This document shows positions 26,401 to 35,651 of a stretch of 64,000 bases of DNA, in pieces; the stretch's first letter is position 1; every line of letters begins with the position of its first letter. Location of the stretch: positions 124,001 through 188,000 of the forward strand of contig CAKNKY010000001.1 in assembly GCA_930987725.1 (NCBI GenBank). Reading direction: 5' to 3'. The DNA comes from an uncultured Anaeromassilibacillus sp. (GTDB taxonomy: Bacteria; Bacillota; Clostridia; Oscillospirales; Acutalibacteraceae). The position numbers and the translations under genes are program-made. The notes under the pieces are model-generated. The model did not search any database. It saw only the letters and a list, made by a program, of their open reading frames with translations, and had not been told where the DNA came from.

Positions 26401-28131
26401 TTACCCGATCCAACGGTGTTTTTCAAGTATTTTTGCAATTTTTTCTCCCCCCGGCAGGGCATTTATATCGCTGCGCCGCAAGACACGGAAAAAGAGCACA
26501 CAGGCCGCATAGACCAGCAGGAAAACGGCCATGGCGGGCAGCGCTTCGAGCCTTCCCGGACACAGGCGATGGGCCAGCGCCGCCGTCTGCCACCCGGCGG
26601 CGGCGGCCAGGCAGGCGCACAGAAGCGGTTTCCCGAACAGGCGGAAAAGCCGCATGTGCAGGCCGGTTTCCCGGCCGAGGGCTGCCAGCCCGAAAAACGC
26701 CAGAAAGAAATAGCACACCAGCGTGCCCATGCCGGCGCCCATCACGTTGATTTCCGGGATGCCGGTGAGGGCATAATTGAGGCCCACCTTGATGACAAGG
26801 CCTGTGCAAAGCAGCTTCACCGGCAGATCGATGCGGCCCACCGCCTGGAGCATGCTGTTGATCGGCACATTGACGGCGGCAAACACCGCTCCAAGGCCCA
26901 GAAGCACCAGGATGCGGCCGGAAATAGGGTTGTAGCCGAGCAGGCGGGCAATCGGATCAGCAAGCACGGAAAGAGCCAGGCCGGCCGGCATGGTGACGAG
27001 CGCGGAAATGCGCAGCACATTTTCCACGCTGTGCTCAAGCTTCACACGGCTGCCGCCCGCCCAGGCCGCCGTGACGCTCGGCAAAGCGGAAATGCCGAAT
27101 GCCTGCGTCATGGCGGGCACGATGGTGAACAGCGTGAGAGCGTTTGTGTAGCAGCCGAAGAGCGCCGTGGGCACGCGGCCCTGGGCAATGTCCTCCGGCC
27201 GGAGGAAGGAGCCGTACTGGCTGAGCAATGTCTCCGCATCCGTCTGCATGAGGGCGTTCATCCTGTTCTGAAGGAACGCCGTGTCCACCAGGCTGGAAAG
27301 ATTGACGGCCAGCGCGCCGAGCGCAACCGGCACGGCTGTGCGCACGAGCGCCGCAACAATCGTCTTCCGCCGGGCGGGAGCCGGGGCGCGCGCCAGCTGC
27401 TCGCGCGTGATGCCGTCGCCCCGCAGCCGGTAGGTGAGCCAGAGAACCAGAAAGCTGATGACGGAACCCACTGTGACGCCCAGAAGCGCCGCGGCTGCCG
27501 CCCACGGAAGAGCGGCGGAACGGGCGTATTCCTCCGATGTGACGGGGGAACCGAATACGGTGCCCGCTGCGCCGTATTCCTCCATAGCACGGTGCATGAC
27601 GAAGCAGGAAGCCGAAAGGCCGATGACAAGCTTGCAGACGGCCTCCGCAACCTCTGAAAACGCCGTGGGGCGCATGTCGCCCAAGCCTTCGTAATAGCCG
27701 CGGTACACGGCGGAGAGGGAGCCAAAGAACACGGCCGGGGCCAACGTATAGACAGCGGCCAGCGCGTTTTGATCCCCGCGGTTGATGAACGACAGAAAAG
27801 GCGGCGCAGCGAGCAGCATAAATGCGCAGGCGAGCGCCCCCAGAAGAAGAAAAATCGGAACCGAAAGGGCATGCAGGCGGCGCACGTCCCGATATCGCTT
27901 GCGTGCCAGCCACTCCGACGCGGTGCGCGAAATGGCCACCGGGAAACCGGCCGTCGCCAAGCTGAACACCGGATTATAGAGTGTATAGGCCGTGCCGAAA
28001 TATCCCATGCCCACGTCGCCGATCACAGCGTTGAGCGGAATTTTGAACAGCGCGCCGATCCCCTTCACAATCGCGACCGCCAGCAGCAGCACCAGCGCCC
28101 CGCCCAGGAACCCTTGCTGTTTCCGCTTCAT
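26401..28131 (-). CDS. spoVB: SpoVB/MurJ-type polysaccharide flippase
   Basis: About 576 residues and 14 membrane segments of the MOP superfamily. The N-terminal GGALVLLLAVAIVKGIGALF and FKIPLNAVIG resemble stage V sporulation protein B, which is needed for cortex precursor handling. A role in lipid II transport like MurJ is possible. Its place ahead of mazG-hup-rqcP-yabP matches spoVB of Bacillus. The ATG at 28131 lies 6 nt from a GGGGG site; an ATG two codons upstream touches that site. Confidence 0.88.
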   Translation of the reverse strand: MKRKQQGFLGGALVLLLAVAIVKGIGALFKIPLNAVIGDVGMGYFGTAYTLYNPVFSLATAGFPVAISRTASEWLARKRYRDVRRLHALSVPIFLLLGALACAFMLLAAPPFLSFINRGDQNALAAVYTLAPAVFFGSLSAVYRGYYEGLGDMRPTAFSEVAEAVCKLVIGLSASCFVMHRAMEEYGAAGTVFGSPVTSEEYARSAALPWAAAAALLGVTVGSVISFLVLWLTYRLRGDGITREQLARAPAPARRKTIVAALVRTAVPVALGALAVNLSSLVDTAFLQNRMNALMQTDAETLLSQYGSFLRPEDIAQGRVPTALFGCYTNALTLFTIVPAMTQAFGISALPSVTAAWAGGSRVKLEHSVENVLRISALVTMPAGLALSVLADPIARLLGYNPISGRILVLLGLGAVFAAVNVPINSMLQAVGRIDLPVKLLCTGLVIKVGLNYALTGIPEINVMGAGMGTLVCYFFLAFFGLAALGRETGLHMRLFRLFGKPLLCACLAAAAGWQTAALAHRLCPGRLEALPAMAVFLLVYAACVLFFRVLRRSDINALPGGEKIAKILEKHRWIG

Positions 28132-28162
28132 TCCCATCCCCCGCTTTCCGGCGCAGCGCGCC

Positions 28163-28194
28163 TGTCTCCCTGCATCATATGCAGAGACAGGCTG
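28163..28194. other. Hairpin between hisJ and spoVB
   Basis: GCCTGTCTC and GAGACAGGC form a strong stem with inner TGCAT/ATGCA pairing. There is no U-run, so it may be an RNA-stability or operator element rather than a terminator. Confidence 0.4.
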
Positions 28195-28215
28195 CGGCAG
28201 AACGCGGGGCAGTCC

Positions 28216-29034
28216 TCAAAGGCGGCGCATGTCCGGCTTGCCGCCGCGGAACACAGCGTAATAGCGGAATCCAATCCCGCGCAGCAGTTCCGCGAGCCTC
28301 GGGAAATCATAGGCCACGTGCTCCGGCTTGTGCGCGTCGGAGCCCACGGTGATCAGCTCGCCGCCCATGGCGCGGTAAGCGCGGAGCACGTCCGTCTGCG
28401 GGTTCGGCTGGCCGAGGCCGTATTTGTAGCCACCCGTGTTGACCTCCAGCGCCTTGCCTGCATCGATGAGGGCACGCAGCGCCGGGACAAGCACCTCGCG
28501 GTACTTTTCAAAGGAATAGGCCTCGTTGCGGCGCGGGCCATAGCGCACGATATAGTCGAGATGGGCATAGCTGTGAAAATCCGGGAAGGCGGCCAGGTTG
28601 GCGGGAATGGTGCGGAAATACGCTTCATATCCCTCTTCCTCGGAAATGCCCTCAAAATAGGAGGGATAGTACGGGTCCCGCCCATCCACCAGATGGGAGG
28701 ACGCCAGCACAAAATCGAAGGGGAAGCTGCGGGCCACGTCGGAGCAGCGCGAACCGAGATACGGCATAACGCCCATTTCCAGGCCGAACAGCACCTCCAC
28801 CCTGCCGCAGTACCGCTCCTTCAGCTCGAAGAGTGCTTCCTGGTAAGCCGGAAGATCCACGAGAAAGTCAGGCGGCCCTTCCTCTCCCTGCTGCTTCGGG
28901 TAATCATAATCCAGGTGTTCCGTGAAGCAGACCGTCTCAAGGCCCTTTGCGGCAGCGGCTTCCACCATCTCCTCCATAGGCGCTTCGGAATCAGTGGAAA
29001 ACAGGGAATGCATATGGCAATCAGCCAGAAGCAT
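28216..29034 (-). CDS. hisJ: Histidinol-phosphatase, PHP family (HisJ/HisK-like)
   Basis: 272 residues of the PHP metal-phosphoesterase family. DCHMHSLFSTDS (motif 1), FTEHLDYD (motif 2), GLEMG, SSHLVDG and GSDAHKPEHV supply the trinuclear metal site. The length and the HLDYDYP motif match the HisJ branch, which removes phosphate from L-histidinol phosphate. No other his genes are nearby, so a different phosphate substrate is possible. GGAGG lies 10 nt before the ATG. Confidence 0.85.
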   Translation of the reverse strand: MLLADCHMHSLFSTDSEAPMEEMVEAAAAKGLETVCFTEHLDYDYPKQQGEEGPPDFLVDLPAYQEALFELKERYCGRVEVLFGLEMGVMPYLGSRCSDVARSFPFDFVLASSHLVDGRDPYYPSYFEGISEEEGYEAYFRTIPANLAAFPDFHSYAHLDYIVRYGPRRNEAYSFEKYREVLVPALRALIDAGKALEVNTGGYKYGLGQPNPQTDVLRAYRAMGGELITVGSDAHKPEHVAYDFPRLAELLRGIGFRYYAVFRGGKPDMRRL

Positions 29035-29051
29035 GGCGCGTTCCTCCTTTC

Positions 29052-29085
29052 AAAAAAGCCGGCCCTTTGCGTGAGGCCGGCTTTT
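29052..29085 (-). terminator. rnr terminator
   Basis: AAAAGCCGGCC pairs with GGCCGGCTTTT around a 10-nt loop; on the minus strand it ends in TTTTTT. Confidence 0.88.
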
Positions 29086-29092
29086 GTCCTGT

Positions 29093-31138
29093 TTATTTCT
29101 GCGGATCGTACACGAAATCGATGCGCCCGCTGGACACATCGGCGGAAGCGGAGAGAACGGGAAGCTCCTGCCCGATGGTAAGGCGGCGGCCTGTCGTCTC
29201 ATCCACCTGGGACACGGCGCCGTCGAATCGGTAATGGGCATCGGTGAAGCTCTCAAGCGGCACAAAGCCCTCCACCGTATTCGGCAGCTGCACAAACACG
29301 CCGCGCATGGTGACACCGCTGATGACGCCCACATAGTGCTCGCCCAGATGCGCGTGCATGTATTCGGCCATATAGCAGTCCTCTGCGCTGCGCTCCGCCG
29401 TCATGGCGCGGACCTCGCAGTCGGAGGACTGAGCGGCAGACTGCTGCGCAAACGTCTGGAACCGGGCCACGCACGCCTCCCTATCCTCCGTTTCCAGCCA
29501 GGCAGAGAGGATGCGATGGATCGACGTATCTGGATAGCGGCGGATGGGCGATGTGAAATGGCAGTAATCTGCCAGCGCGAGGCCAAAGTGCCCAATGGGG
29601 GCGGTGTCATAGCGCGCCTTCGCCATGGTGCGGAGAATCTGGTGGGAAATCACGCGCTCCGAGGGCGTATCCTTCGCCTGGTTCATGATGGCCGCCAAGT
29701 CGCCCGTCTTGATGTCGCCGCGGTTTTCCAGCGGCTTCGCATTCAGGCCCAGCGCCGTGACGAGATCGGCCAGGCTGTCCACGCGGTCCGGATTCGGCTT
29801 TTCGTGGACACGGTAGACGAACGGCAGGTGATGCTTCTCCGCCAGCATGGCTGCGGCGCGGTTGGCCATGATCATGAGCTGCTCAATCATCTGCTCGCTC
29901 TCGCCTGTGCCATGCGGCTTGACGTCGATGCAGACGCCATTCTCATCCACGGTGAACTCCGGCTCGCTGCTCTCCAATTCGACGCAGCCGCTTTCACGGG
30001 ACTTCTGCTCGAGGACCTTGGCCAGCTTGCGGGCCAGGCTCAGGGAGCGCTGCACTGGCGCATATTTTTCCTTGAGCTCCTTGGAGGCAGTGCCGTCAAA
30101 CAGGGCGTTCACCTCGGAATAGACGCCGCGCACCTTGGAATGAATGACAGACTTGTGGAATTCATATTTCTCGATGTTGCCCTCCTGGTCGATCCAGACA
30201 AGGGCAGAGAACGTGAGCTTATCCTCGCCTGCATTCAGGGAACACACACCGTTGGAAAGTTCCTCCGGCAACATGGGGATGACGCGGTCCGCAAAATAGA
30301 CGGAAGTGCCGCGCTCCATGGCCTCGCGGTCGATGGCGCTGCCTTCCTTCACATAATAGGAAACGTCCGCGATGTGCACGCCCAGCTTGTAGCCGGTGGG
30401 CGTGCGCGAAACAGAGATGGCGTCGTCCAGGTCCTTAGCGGATGCGCTGTCGATGGTGCAGATGGGCGCGTCACGCAGGTCCAAGCGGCCCTTGAGCTCC
30501 TCCGGGGTGACTGTGCGATGCTCGAGCTGCCTGGCCTCGGCCATCACGTCCTCCGGAAACACGCTGCGGATTCTGTTTGCATCAATGATAGCCTGCGAGC
30601 ACACGCGGGCGCTGTCGCCGCGGCCATACAGCTTAATCACGCGGGCCATATATTCCCCGTGGCTGCCGGCAACGACTTCCACCTGCACTTTGTCCCCGTC
30701 GTGCAGATTTGCGATACTGCCCTTGGCAAGGGGCAGCGCATAGCGCAGAGCGGCGTCGGCATGGAACAGCGTGCCGAATTCATCGCGGCGCAGCGTGCCC
30801 GTGAGCATGCGGGGACCTTCGGCGGTGATTTCCGCCACCTCGGCGCTCGGCCCCTTGGCCTGCTGCACAATGTTTGTCAATACGACGCTGTCGCCGAGGA
30901 AGGCATTATGCAGCCGATCCACGTGGATGAACATATCCTCGCCGCCGTCATCCGGCCGGGCAAACGCAAAGTTGCGCGAAAGGGACACGATGCGTCCCGG
31001 GATCTTTCTCTTGTCCACAGCGGACACGATGTGCGGGCGGTTCTGCAGACCGGACGACCGGCCGCCGAAACGGCCGGCACCGCCGTTTGCGCGCGGCGAG
31101 AAGCCGCCGCCTTTTTTTTCGTTGAATTGTTTCGTCAT
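29093..31138 (-). CDS. rnr: Ribonuclease R
   Basis: About 681 residues; a 3'-5' processive exonuclease that degrades structured RNA. Basic Gly/Arg-rich start (residues 1-40), cold-shock domains (about 45-190), the RNB catalytic domain with DSASAKDLDDAISV (metal Asp residues, about 255-268), HFTSPIRRYPD, and a C-terminal S1 domain (HYVGVISGVTMRGVFVQL). The ATG at 31138 lies 9 nt from AAGG; an ATG three codons earlier is too close to it. It follows secG as in Bacillus, but a terminator at 31277-31304 separates them. Confidence 0.95.
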   Translation of the reverse strand: MTKQFNEKKGGGFSPRANGGAGRFGGRSSGLQNRPHIVSAVDKRKIPGRIVSLSRNFAFARPDDGGEDMFIHVDRLHNAFLGDSVVLTNIVQQAKGPSAEVAEITAEGPRMLTGTLRRDEFGTLFHADAALRYALPLAKGSIANLHDGDKVQVEVVAGSHGEYMARVIKLYGRGDSARVCSQAIIDANRIRSVFPEDVMAEARQLEHRTVTPEELKGRLDLRDAPICTIDSASAKDLDDAISVSRTPTGYKLGVHIADVSYYVKEGSAIDREAMERGTSVYFADRVIPMLPEELSNGVCSLNAGEDKLTFSALVWIDQEGNIEKYEFHKSVIHSKVRGVYSEVNALFDGTASKELKEKYAPVQRSLSLARKLAKVLEQKSRESGCVELESSEPEFTVDENGVCIDVKPHGTGESEQMIEQLMIMANRAAAMLAEKHHLPFVYRVHEKPNPDRVDSLADLVTALGLNAKPLENRGDIKTGDLAAIMNQAKDTPSERVISHQILRTMAKARYDTAPIGHFGLALADYCHFTSPIRRYPDTSIHRILSAWLETEDREACVARFQTFAQQSAAQSSDCEVRAMTAERSAEDCYMAEYMHAHLGEHYVGVISGVTMRGVFVQLPNTVEGFVPLESFTDAHYRFDGAVSQVDETTGRRLTIGQELPVLSASADVSSGRIDFVYDPQK

Positions 31139-31276
31139 TTTCTCCATCCTTCACTGTCTCATTCACTTGCGGCCCCTGCCCTGCCGAACGCAGATGACGG
31201 ACCGCCATGCCGCGGCTTTGCCAAGCCGCCTCCAGACTAGTCACAATTTTTAGCCACCCTGCACAGACAGAAAGAA

Positions 31277-31304
31277 AGACCCCCGCCGGGAAAGGCGGGG
31301 GTCT
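31277..31304 (-). terminator. secG terminator
   Basis: AGACCCCCGCC pairs with GGCGGGGGTCT; on the minus strand TTTCTTTCT follows. It may act as an attenuator ahead of rnr. Confidence 0.8.
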
Positions 31305-31311
31305 GCCTTCG

Positions 31312-31560
31312 TCAGTTGGCAAAGAACATAAAGATGTTCATCGCGATTACCAAGAGGAAGAAACCGATGGTAATCACCTTCGTCCATCTTGCCAGGAACG
31401 CATCCACCGAACGGGCTTTGTTCTTGGAGAGGAACGTGTCGGCGCCTCCGGTGATGGCGCCCATACTCTGCTGATGCCCTTCCTGCAGCATGACGATAAC
31501 CGTAATCGCCACAGAGAACAACAGGAGAATCACACCAAAGATAATCTGGATAACTGGCAT
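31312..31560 (-). CDS. secG: Protein translocase subunit SecG
   Basis: 82 residues with two membrane helices (about 4-24 and 58-78) and the conserved middle VMLQEGHQQSMGAITGGADTF. It assists SecYE protein export. GGAGGT lies 6 nt before the ATG at 31560. Own promoter at 31600-31628. Confidence 0.94.
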   Translation of the reverse strand: MPVIQIIFGVILLLFSVAITVIVMLQEGHQQSMGAITGGADTFLSKNKARSVDAFLARWTKVITIGFFLLVIAMNIFMFFAN

Positions 31561-31599
31561 AAGGCACCTCCGTAACCTTTCAATCACTGATCTTTTCTT

Positions 31600-31628
31600 A
31601 CTATACCATAGGTTGCGGCTGTTTTCAA
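31600..31628 (-). promoter_or_regulatory. secG promoter
   Basis: Minus-strand TTGAAA, 17 nt, TATAGT; predicted start near 31593. Confidence 0.7.
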
Positions 31629-31635
31629 GGAAAAT

Positions 31636-33150
31636 TTACACCTTTTCCGGCGCGGCGCCCTCCCCTTTTTGCAGCGTGTAACTTCTGTCAAAGAATACAG
31701 CGGGCACATCTGCAAAGCGGCCGCCAAGCTTCCAGCCCACAGGCGTGCCGATGAGGCAAGCGCCAAAGGATGCGGCCATGGCGATCACGCCGAAGAGAGC
31801 AGCATTGCCGCTGTCAAATCCGGAACCAACCGCCAGTGCGAGGGAAACCACCACGCCTGTGATCATGCCTGCCCAGGCGCCCGTGCGGTTCATGCGCTTC
31901 CACCACAGGCCGAGGAAATATGGCGCGAGAAAAGCGCCGGAGATCGTGCCCCAGGAAAAGGACATGAGCGTGAGGATCGGCGTTTTGAACACGGCAATCA
32001 CGAAAGAGAACACAATGAACAGGAAGCAGAGCAGACGCGTCTGCAGGAGCGTGCGCGCCTTATCCTCCATCTTGCTGTGCGGGGCAATCAGGTCGAGCGT
32101 GATGGCGGCGCAGGCGGAAAGCGTGATGCCGGAGAGCGTGGAGACGGAAGCGGAGAGCACAAGCACCATCACCACGCCGAGCAGCAGCACGGGCAGCGTT
32201 TTGTCGAGAATCATGGGAATCATCCGATCCGAGCCGCCGGCCGGGACTTCCGTAAAGAACAGGCGCGTGAGCGACCCGATGAAATAGGCGCACACAGAGA
32301 TGAGGAGGCAAAAGCCTGTGGAGATGACCGTTCCGGCGCGGATCGATTTCTCATCCGCCACACCGTAAAACTTCTGCACCATCTGCGGCATGCCCCAGGT
32401 GCCGACGCTTGTGAGCAGGCAGAGGCCGAGCAGCTGGCCTACGTCCGCACCGCTCAGGGGAAGCAGCGCGCCTTCCTCCATCACAGCGGTGAGACGCTCC
32501 ATACCGGCGGAAAGGCCACCCACCTCAGGCGAAGCGACGATGAAGCCCACCATGAGCAGCACGCCCACAATCATGACCAAGCCCTGGATGAAATCGGCGC
32601 GCAGGGAGGCAATGTAACCGCCCGCGATGAGATACAGCGCCGCGACAAAGGCAATGGCAAGCATCGCCCACTCATATGGCAAACCAAGCACGATCTCGCA
32701 CAGATAAGAGAGGCCGGAATACACACTGGCCGAATACGGCACAAGGAAGAGGAAGGTGATCACGGCCGCAAACGTTTTCATGTGCTTCGACTGATACCGT
32801 TTTTCAAACATTTGCGGCATGGTTTTGATTTTCAGGCGGCGCGTCACATCCCGCGTTCTGGGCGCAAGCAGCTTCCACGCGAGGAACGCGCCAAGCAAGC
32901 CGTTCATGACGCCGATAAGCACCGCCCACCAGCCGAAGTTGAAGCCGCTTGTTCCGGCATAGCCGATGAACAGAACGGCGGAAAAATACGTCGTGCCGTA
33001 GGCAAAGGCGGAAACCCACGGGCCAGCACGGCGGCCGCCCACCACAAAATCGGTGAGCGTCTTTGTTTTGCGCGCCCCCTGAATGCCGACAATCGCCATC
33101 ACGATGATGTACAGGCCAATGATGAGCAGGACGAATGTTTGCTTTGTCAC
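31636..33150 (-). CDS. Sodium:solute symporter (SSS family)
   Basis: About 504 residues and 13 membrane helices. TKTLTDFVVGGRRAGPWVSAFAYG and the following glycine-rich helix are the SSS entry region. GLSYLCEIVLGLPYEWAM and the later LSASVSTLSGITLSA contribute the Na+ site helices. The substrate (amino acid, organic acid or pantothenate) cannot be told. GTG at 33150 is 9 nt from GGGAG; a GTG two codons earlier is possible. A long frame extends upstream through non-coding DNA and is not part of the gene. A perfect consensus promoter with a leader hairpin precedes it. Confidence 0.88.
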   Translation of the reverse strand: MTKQTFVLLIIGLYIIVMAIVGIQGARKTKTLTDFVVGGRRAGPWVSAFAYGTTYFSAVLFIGYAGTSGFNFGWWAVLIGVMNGLLGAFLAWKLLAPRTRDVTRRLKIKTMPQMFEKRYQSKHMKTFAAVITFLFLVPYSASVYSGLSYLCEIVLGLPYEWAMLAIAFVAALYLIAGGYIASLRADFIQGLVMIVGVLLMVGFIVASPEVGGLSAGMERLTAVMEEGALLPLSGADVGQLLGLCLLTSVGTWGMPQMVQKFYGVADEKSIRAGTVISTGFCLLISVCAYFIGSLTRLFFTEVPAGGSDRMIPMILDKTLPVLLLGVVMVLVLSASVSTLSGITLSACAAITLDLIAPHSKMEDKARTLLQTRLLCFLFIVFSFVIAVFKTPILTLMSFSWGTISGAFLAPYFLGLWWKRMNRTGAWAGMITGVVVSLALAVGSGFDSGNAALFGVIAMAASFGACLIGTPVGWKLGGRFADVPAVFFDRSYTLQKGEGAAPEKV

Positions 33151-33169
33151 GGTCACTCTCTCCCTTTTG

Positions 33170-33199
33170 TTTATCGATTTAAAGCTTTTAACCGATAAA
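33170..33199 (-). promoter_or_regulatory. Leader hairpin or operator of the symporter gene
   Basis: TTTATCG and CGATAAA form an inverted repeat 16 nt apart. In RNA the interior also pairs (UUAAA with UUUAA), giving an AU-rich hairpin just after the transcription start and about 20 nt before the gene. Confidence 0.45.
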
Positions 33200-33210
33200 G
33201 TACTGTCGAA

Positions 33211-33239
33211 ATTATAGCGAAAGAGTGCACGCTTGTCAA
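33211..33239 (-). promoter_or_regulatory. Symporter promoter, full consensus
   Basis: Minus-strand TTGACA, 17 nt, TATAAT: every position matches the housekeeping consensus. Such a strong promoter usually implies control by a repressor or leader. Confidence 0.9.
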
Positions 33240-33261
33240 GCATGAAACAAAAGTTTTCCTC

Positions 33262-33299
33262 AAAAAGGCCGCCGGGTGATACATATCCACCGGCGGCCT
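33262..33299 (-). terminator. parE-parC terminator
   Basis: AGGCCGCCGG pairs with CCGGCGGCCT around an 14-nt loop; on the minus strand TTTTTG follows. It ends about 25 bp upstream of the symporter -35 box. Confidence 0.82.
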
Positions 33300-33358
33300 C
33301 GTCCATACTAGGGGACGAAGGAGACGGACGAACACGCGTTTGCCGTCCTCTCCTTTCC

Positions 33359-33392
33359 TCCTCCGCGTCTATTGGCCGCGGAGGGGGTTTTT
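33359..33392 (+). terminator. Plus-oriented hairpin opposite parC end
   Basis: CTCCGCG and CGCGGAG form a stem followed by GGGG and TTTTTT on the plus strand. No plus-strand gene lies upstream, so it would only stop antisense transcripts running into parC. Confidence 0.5.
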
Positions 33393-33403
33393 TATTCTCT
33401 TGT

Positions 33404-35635
33404 TCACAGGGTAAGCTGTTCGCCCGTCTCCTCGGGAGCGGGAAGCGAGCCGGAGGCGGGAATGGCTTTGCGATAGCGATCCGGCTTTTGGAGCATGCCC
33501 TCCTCATAGGGTACGGCACGGATCACGCGGGCGTTCTTGCGCAGCGTCATCACCTGCACACCCTGGGCGCCGCGCGTTGCCTTCGCCGCCACGGCTCCCG
33601 TATGGAACAACAGCAGGCGCCCCTGGGAGCTGGTGAGGAGAAACTCTGTGTCCTCCGCAATCTGGCAGGCACAGGCAAGGGGAGATTTATCGCTGTAAGC
33701 ACCGATGAGCTTCTTGCGGTTCGTCTTCGTGGCATAAGCGGAGAGTTCAATCTTTGCTGCCTTTCCGTTCTCGAAGAAAAACAGCATATAGCCCTCATAA
33801 TCCTTTGTAACGGCGAGGAAAACGGCGTTTTCCCCCTCGTCCATCCCGAGGCGGGCAGGGATGTATTCACCCAGCACACTGGCCTTTGTATCCGCAAAGT
33901 CGGATGCCTTCGCCTTGTAAACCTGGCAGCGATCGGTGAAGAACAGGAGCTCCGCCGCGTTGGAGGAATCGATCTGCTGGGCAATTTCGTCCCCCTCTTT
34001 GAGCTTCTGTTCCCCGCTCATGCGCAGGGACTGCGGCGTGATCTTCTTGAAATACCCCTCGCGCGTAAAGAAGAGATGGACGGGGTAATCCGGCACATCG
34101 TCCTCGGGGGAAAATTCTTCGAGCTCATCGGAATAGAGCAGCATGGAGCGGCGGGGCTGACCGTATTTCCGGGCAACCTCACGCAGCTCGGAGACGATGA
34201 TCGATTTGAGCTTTGCCTCGCTGCCCAGCACCGCCCGCAGCTCGGCGGCGTCCTTTTCCAGCTGGGAGATCTCCTCCGTGCGCTTGAGGATGTATTCGCG
34301 GTTCAGGTGGCGCAGGCGGATCTCCGCCACAAATTCCGCCTGTGTCTCGTCGATGCCGAAGCCGATCATGAGGTTCGGCACGACCTCGGATTCCTCATCC
34401 GTCTCGCGCACAATGCGCACCGCCTTGTCAATGTCGAGCAGGATGGCCTGCAGGCCCCGCAGAAGATGCAGCTTTTCCTGCTTGTGCTGCAGATCGCAGG
34501 CGGTGCGGCGCCGCACGCAGGAAACGCGGAACGACGTCCACTCCCCCAGCAGCTCGCGCACACCCATGACGCGCGGCACACCGTTCACCAGCACATTGAA
34601 ATTGCAGGAGAAGCTGTCTTCCAGCGGCGTCATGCGGAACAGCTTCTGCATGAGCTTGTCCGGGTCTGTCCCCCGCTTGAGATCGATCGTGATCTTCAGG
34701 CCGTTCAGCCCCGTCTCGTCGCGGATATCCGAAATCTCGCGCAGCTTGCCCTGCTTGACGAGATCCACCACCTTTTCCACGATGGCTTCCACCGTCGTGG
34801 TAGGCGGAATCTGTGTGATATCCACACAGTTGGCAGAGGCATCATAGGCATAGCGCGAGCGCACGCGGAAGCTGCCGCGGCCCGTGGCATAGATGTCCTG
34901 CATCTGCTTTTTGTCGTAGACAATCCATCCGCCGCCCGGGAAGTCGGGCGCCTGGAGCGTGGAGAGCACGTCGAAATCCGGATCTCGGATGAGGCCGATC
35001 GCCGTCTGGCAGACCTCGGCGAGGTTGAAGGGACAGATGGAGCTGGCCATGCCGACGGCAATGCCGGTGTTCGCGTTCACCAGCACGGAGGGGAACGTGG
35101 CGGGCAGCAGCGTGGGCTCCTTCAAAGTGTTGTCGTAATTGTCGATAAAATCGACGGTATCCTTGTCAATGTCGCGGAACAGCTCCTGGCAGATCGGATC
35201 AAGCCGCGCTTCCGTATAACGGGAGGCAGCCCAGGCCATGTCGCGCGAATAAAACTTGCCGAAGTTGCCCTTCGAATCCACATAGGGATGCAGCAACGCC
35301 TCATATCCGCGGGAAAGGCGCACCATCGTGTCGTAGATGGCGGCGTCGCCGTGCGGGTTGAGCTTCATCGTCTGGCCGACGATGTTGGCGCTCTTTGTAC
35401 GCGCGGAACCGAGAAGCCCCATTTTGTACATTGTGAAGAGCAGCTTGCGGTGGGAGGGCTTGAAGCCGTCGATCTCCGGGATGGCTCGAGAGAGGATGAC
35501 GCTCATGGCGTAGGGCATGTAGTTCTTCTCAAGCGTCTCCACGATAGGCTGCTCCACCACCTCGCCGGCGCGCTCAATCACACCGCGCGCAGTAGTGCGG
35601 GCCGGCCTGGCCGGCCCGTCCTTCTTTTTCGGCAT
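33404..35635 (-). CDS. parC: Type II topoisomerase subunit A, topoisomerase IV (ParC)-like
   Basis: 743 residues; the DNA-cleaving subunit. The catalytic Tyr is in ASRYTEARL (about residue 139), within the winged-helix domain that opens with PYAMSVILSRAIPEIDGFKP. The C-terminal domain contains ATRGAQGVQ where gyrases have QRRGGKG, a degenerate GyrA box, so DNA wrapping and negative supercoiling are not expected. It belongs to the clostridial topoisomerase IV-like pairs that coexist with a separate gyrase. 16 bp after parE. AAGGAGG before the ATG. Confidence 0.88.
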   Translation of the reverse strand: MPKKKDGPARPARTTARGVIERAGEVVEQPIVETLEKNYMPYAMSVILSRAIPEIDGFKPSHRKLLFTMYKMGLLGSARTKSANIVGQTMKLNPHGDAAIYDTMVRLSRGYEALLHPYVDSKGNFGKFYSRDMAWAASRYTEARLDPICQELFRDIDKDTVDFIDNYDNTLKEPTLLPATFPSVLVNANTGIAVGMASSICPFNLAEVCQTAIGLIRDPDFDVLSTLQAPDFPGGGWIVYDKKQMQDIYATGRGSFRVRSRYAYDASANCVDITQIPPTTTVEAIVEKVVDLVKQGKLREISDIRDETGLNGLKITIDLKRGTDPDKLMQKLFRMTPLEDSFSCNFNVLVNGVPRVMGVRELLGEWTSFRVSCVRRRTACDLQHKQEKLHLLRGLQAILLDIDKAVRIVRETDEESEVVPNLMIGFGIDETQAEFVAEIRLRHLNREYILKRTEEISQLEKDAAELRAVLGSEAKLKSIIVSELREVARKYGQPRRSMLLYSDELEEFSPEDDVPDYPVHLFFTREGYFKKITPQSLRMSGEQKLKEGDEIAQQIDSSNAAELLFFTDRCQVYKAKASDFADTKASVLGEYIPARLGMDEGENAVFLAVTKDYEGYMLFFFENGKAAKIELSAYATKTNRKKLIGAYSDKSPLACACQIAEDTEFLLTSSQGRLLLFHTGAVAAKATRGAQGVQVMTLRKNARVIRAVPYEEGMLQKPDRYRKAIPASGSLPAPEETGEQLTL

Positions 35636-35651
35636 TCTATTTCCTCCTTTC

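Noticed and set aside
29084-31240. Long open frame opposite rnr (718 codons)
   Set aside because: Antisense shadow of a well-supported RNase R gene; composition is not protein-like.
31636-33519. Extended N-terminus of the symporter (123 extra codons)
   Set aside because: The extension runs through the promoter and leader hairpin at 33170-33239, and membrane-protein homology begins at the GTG near 33150.
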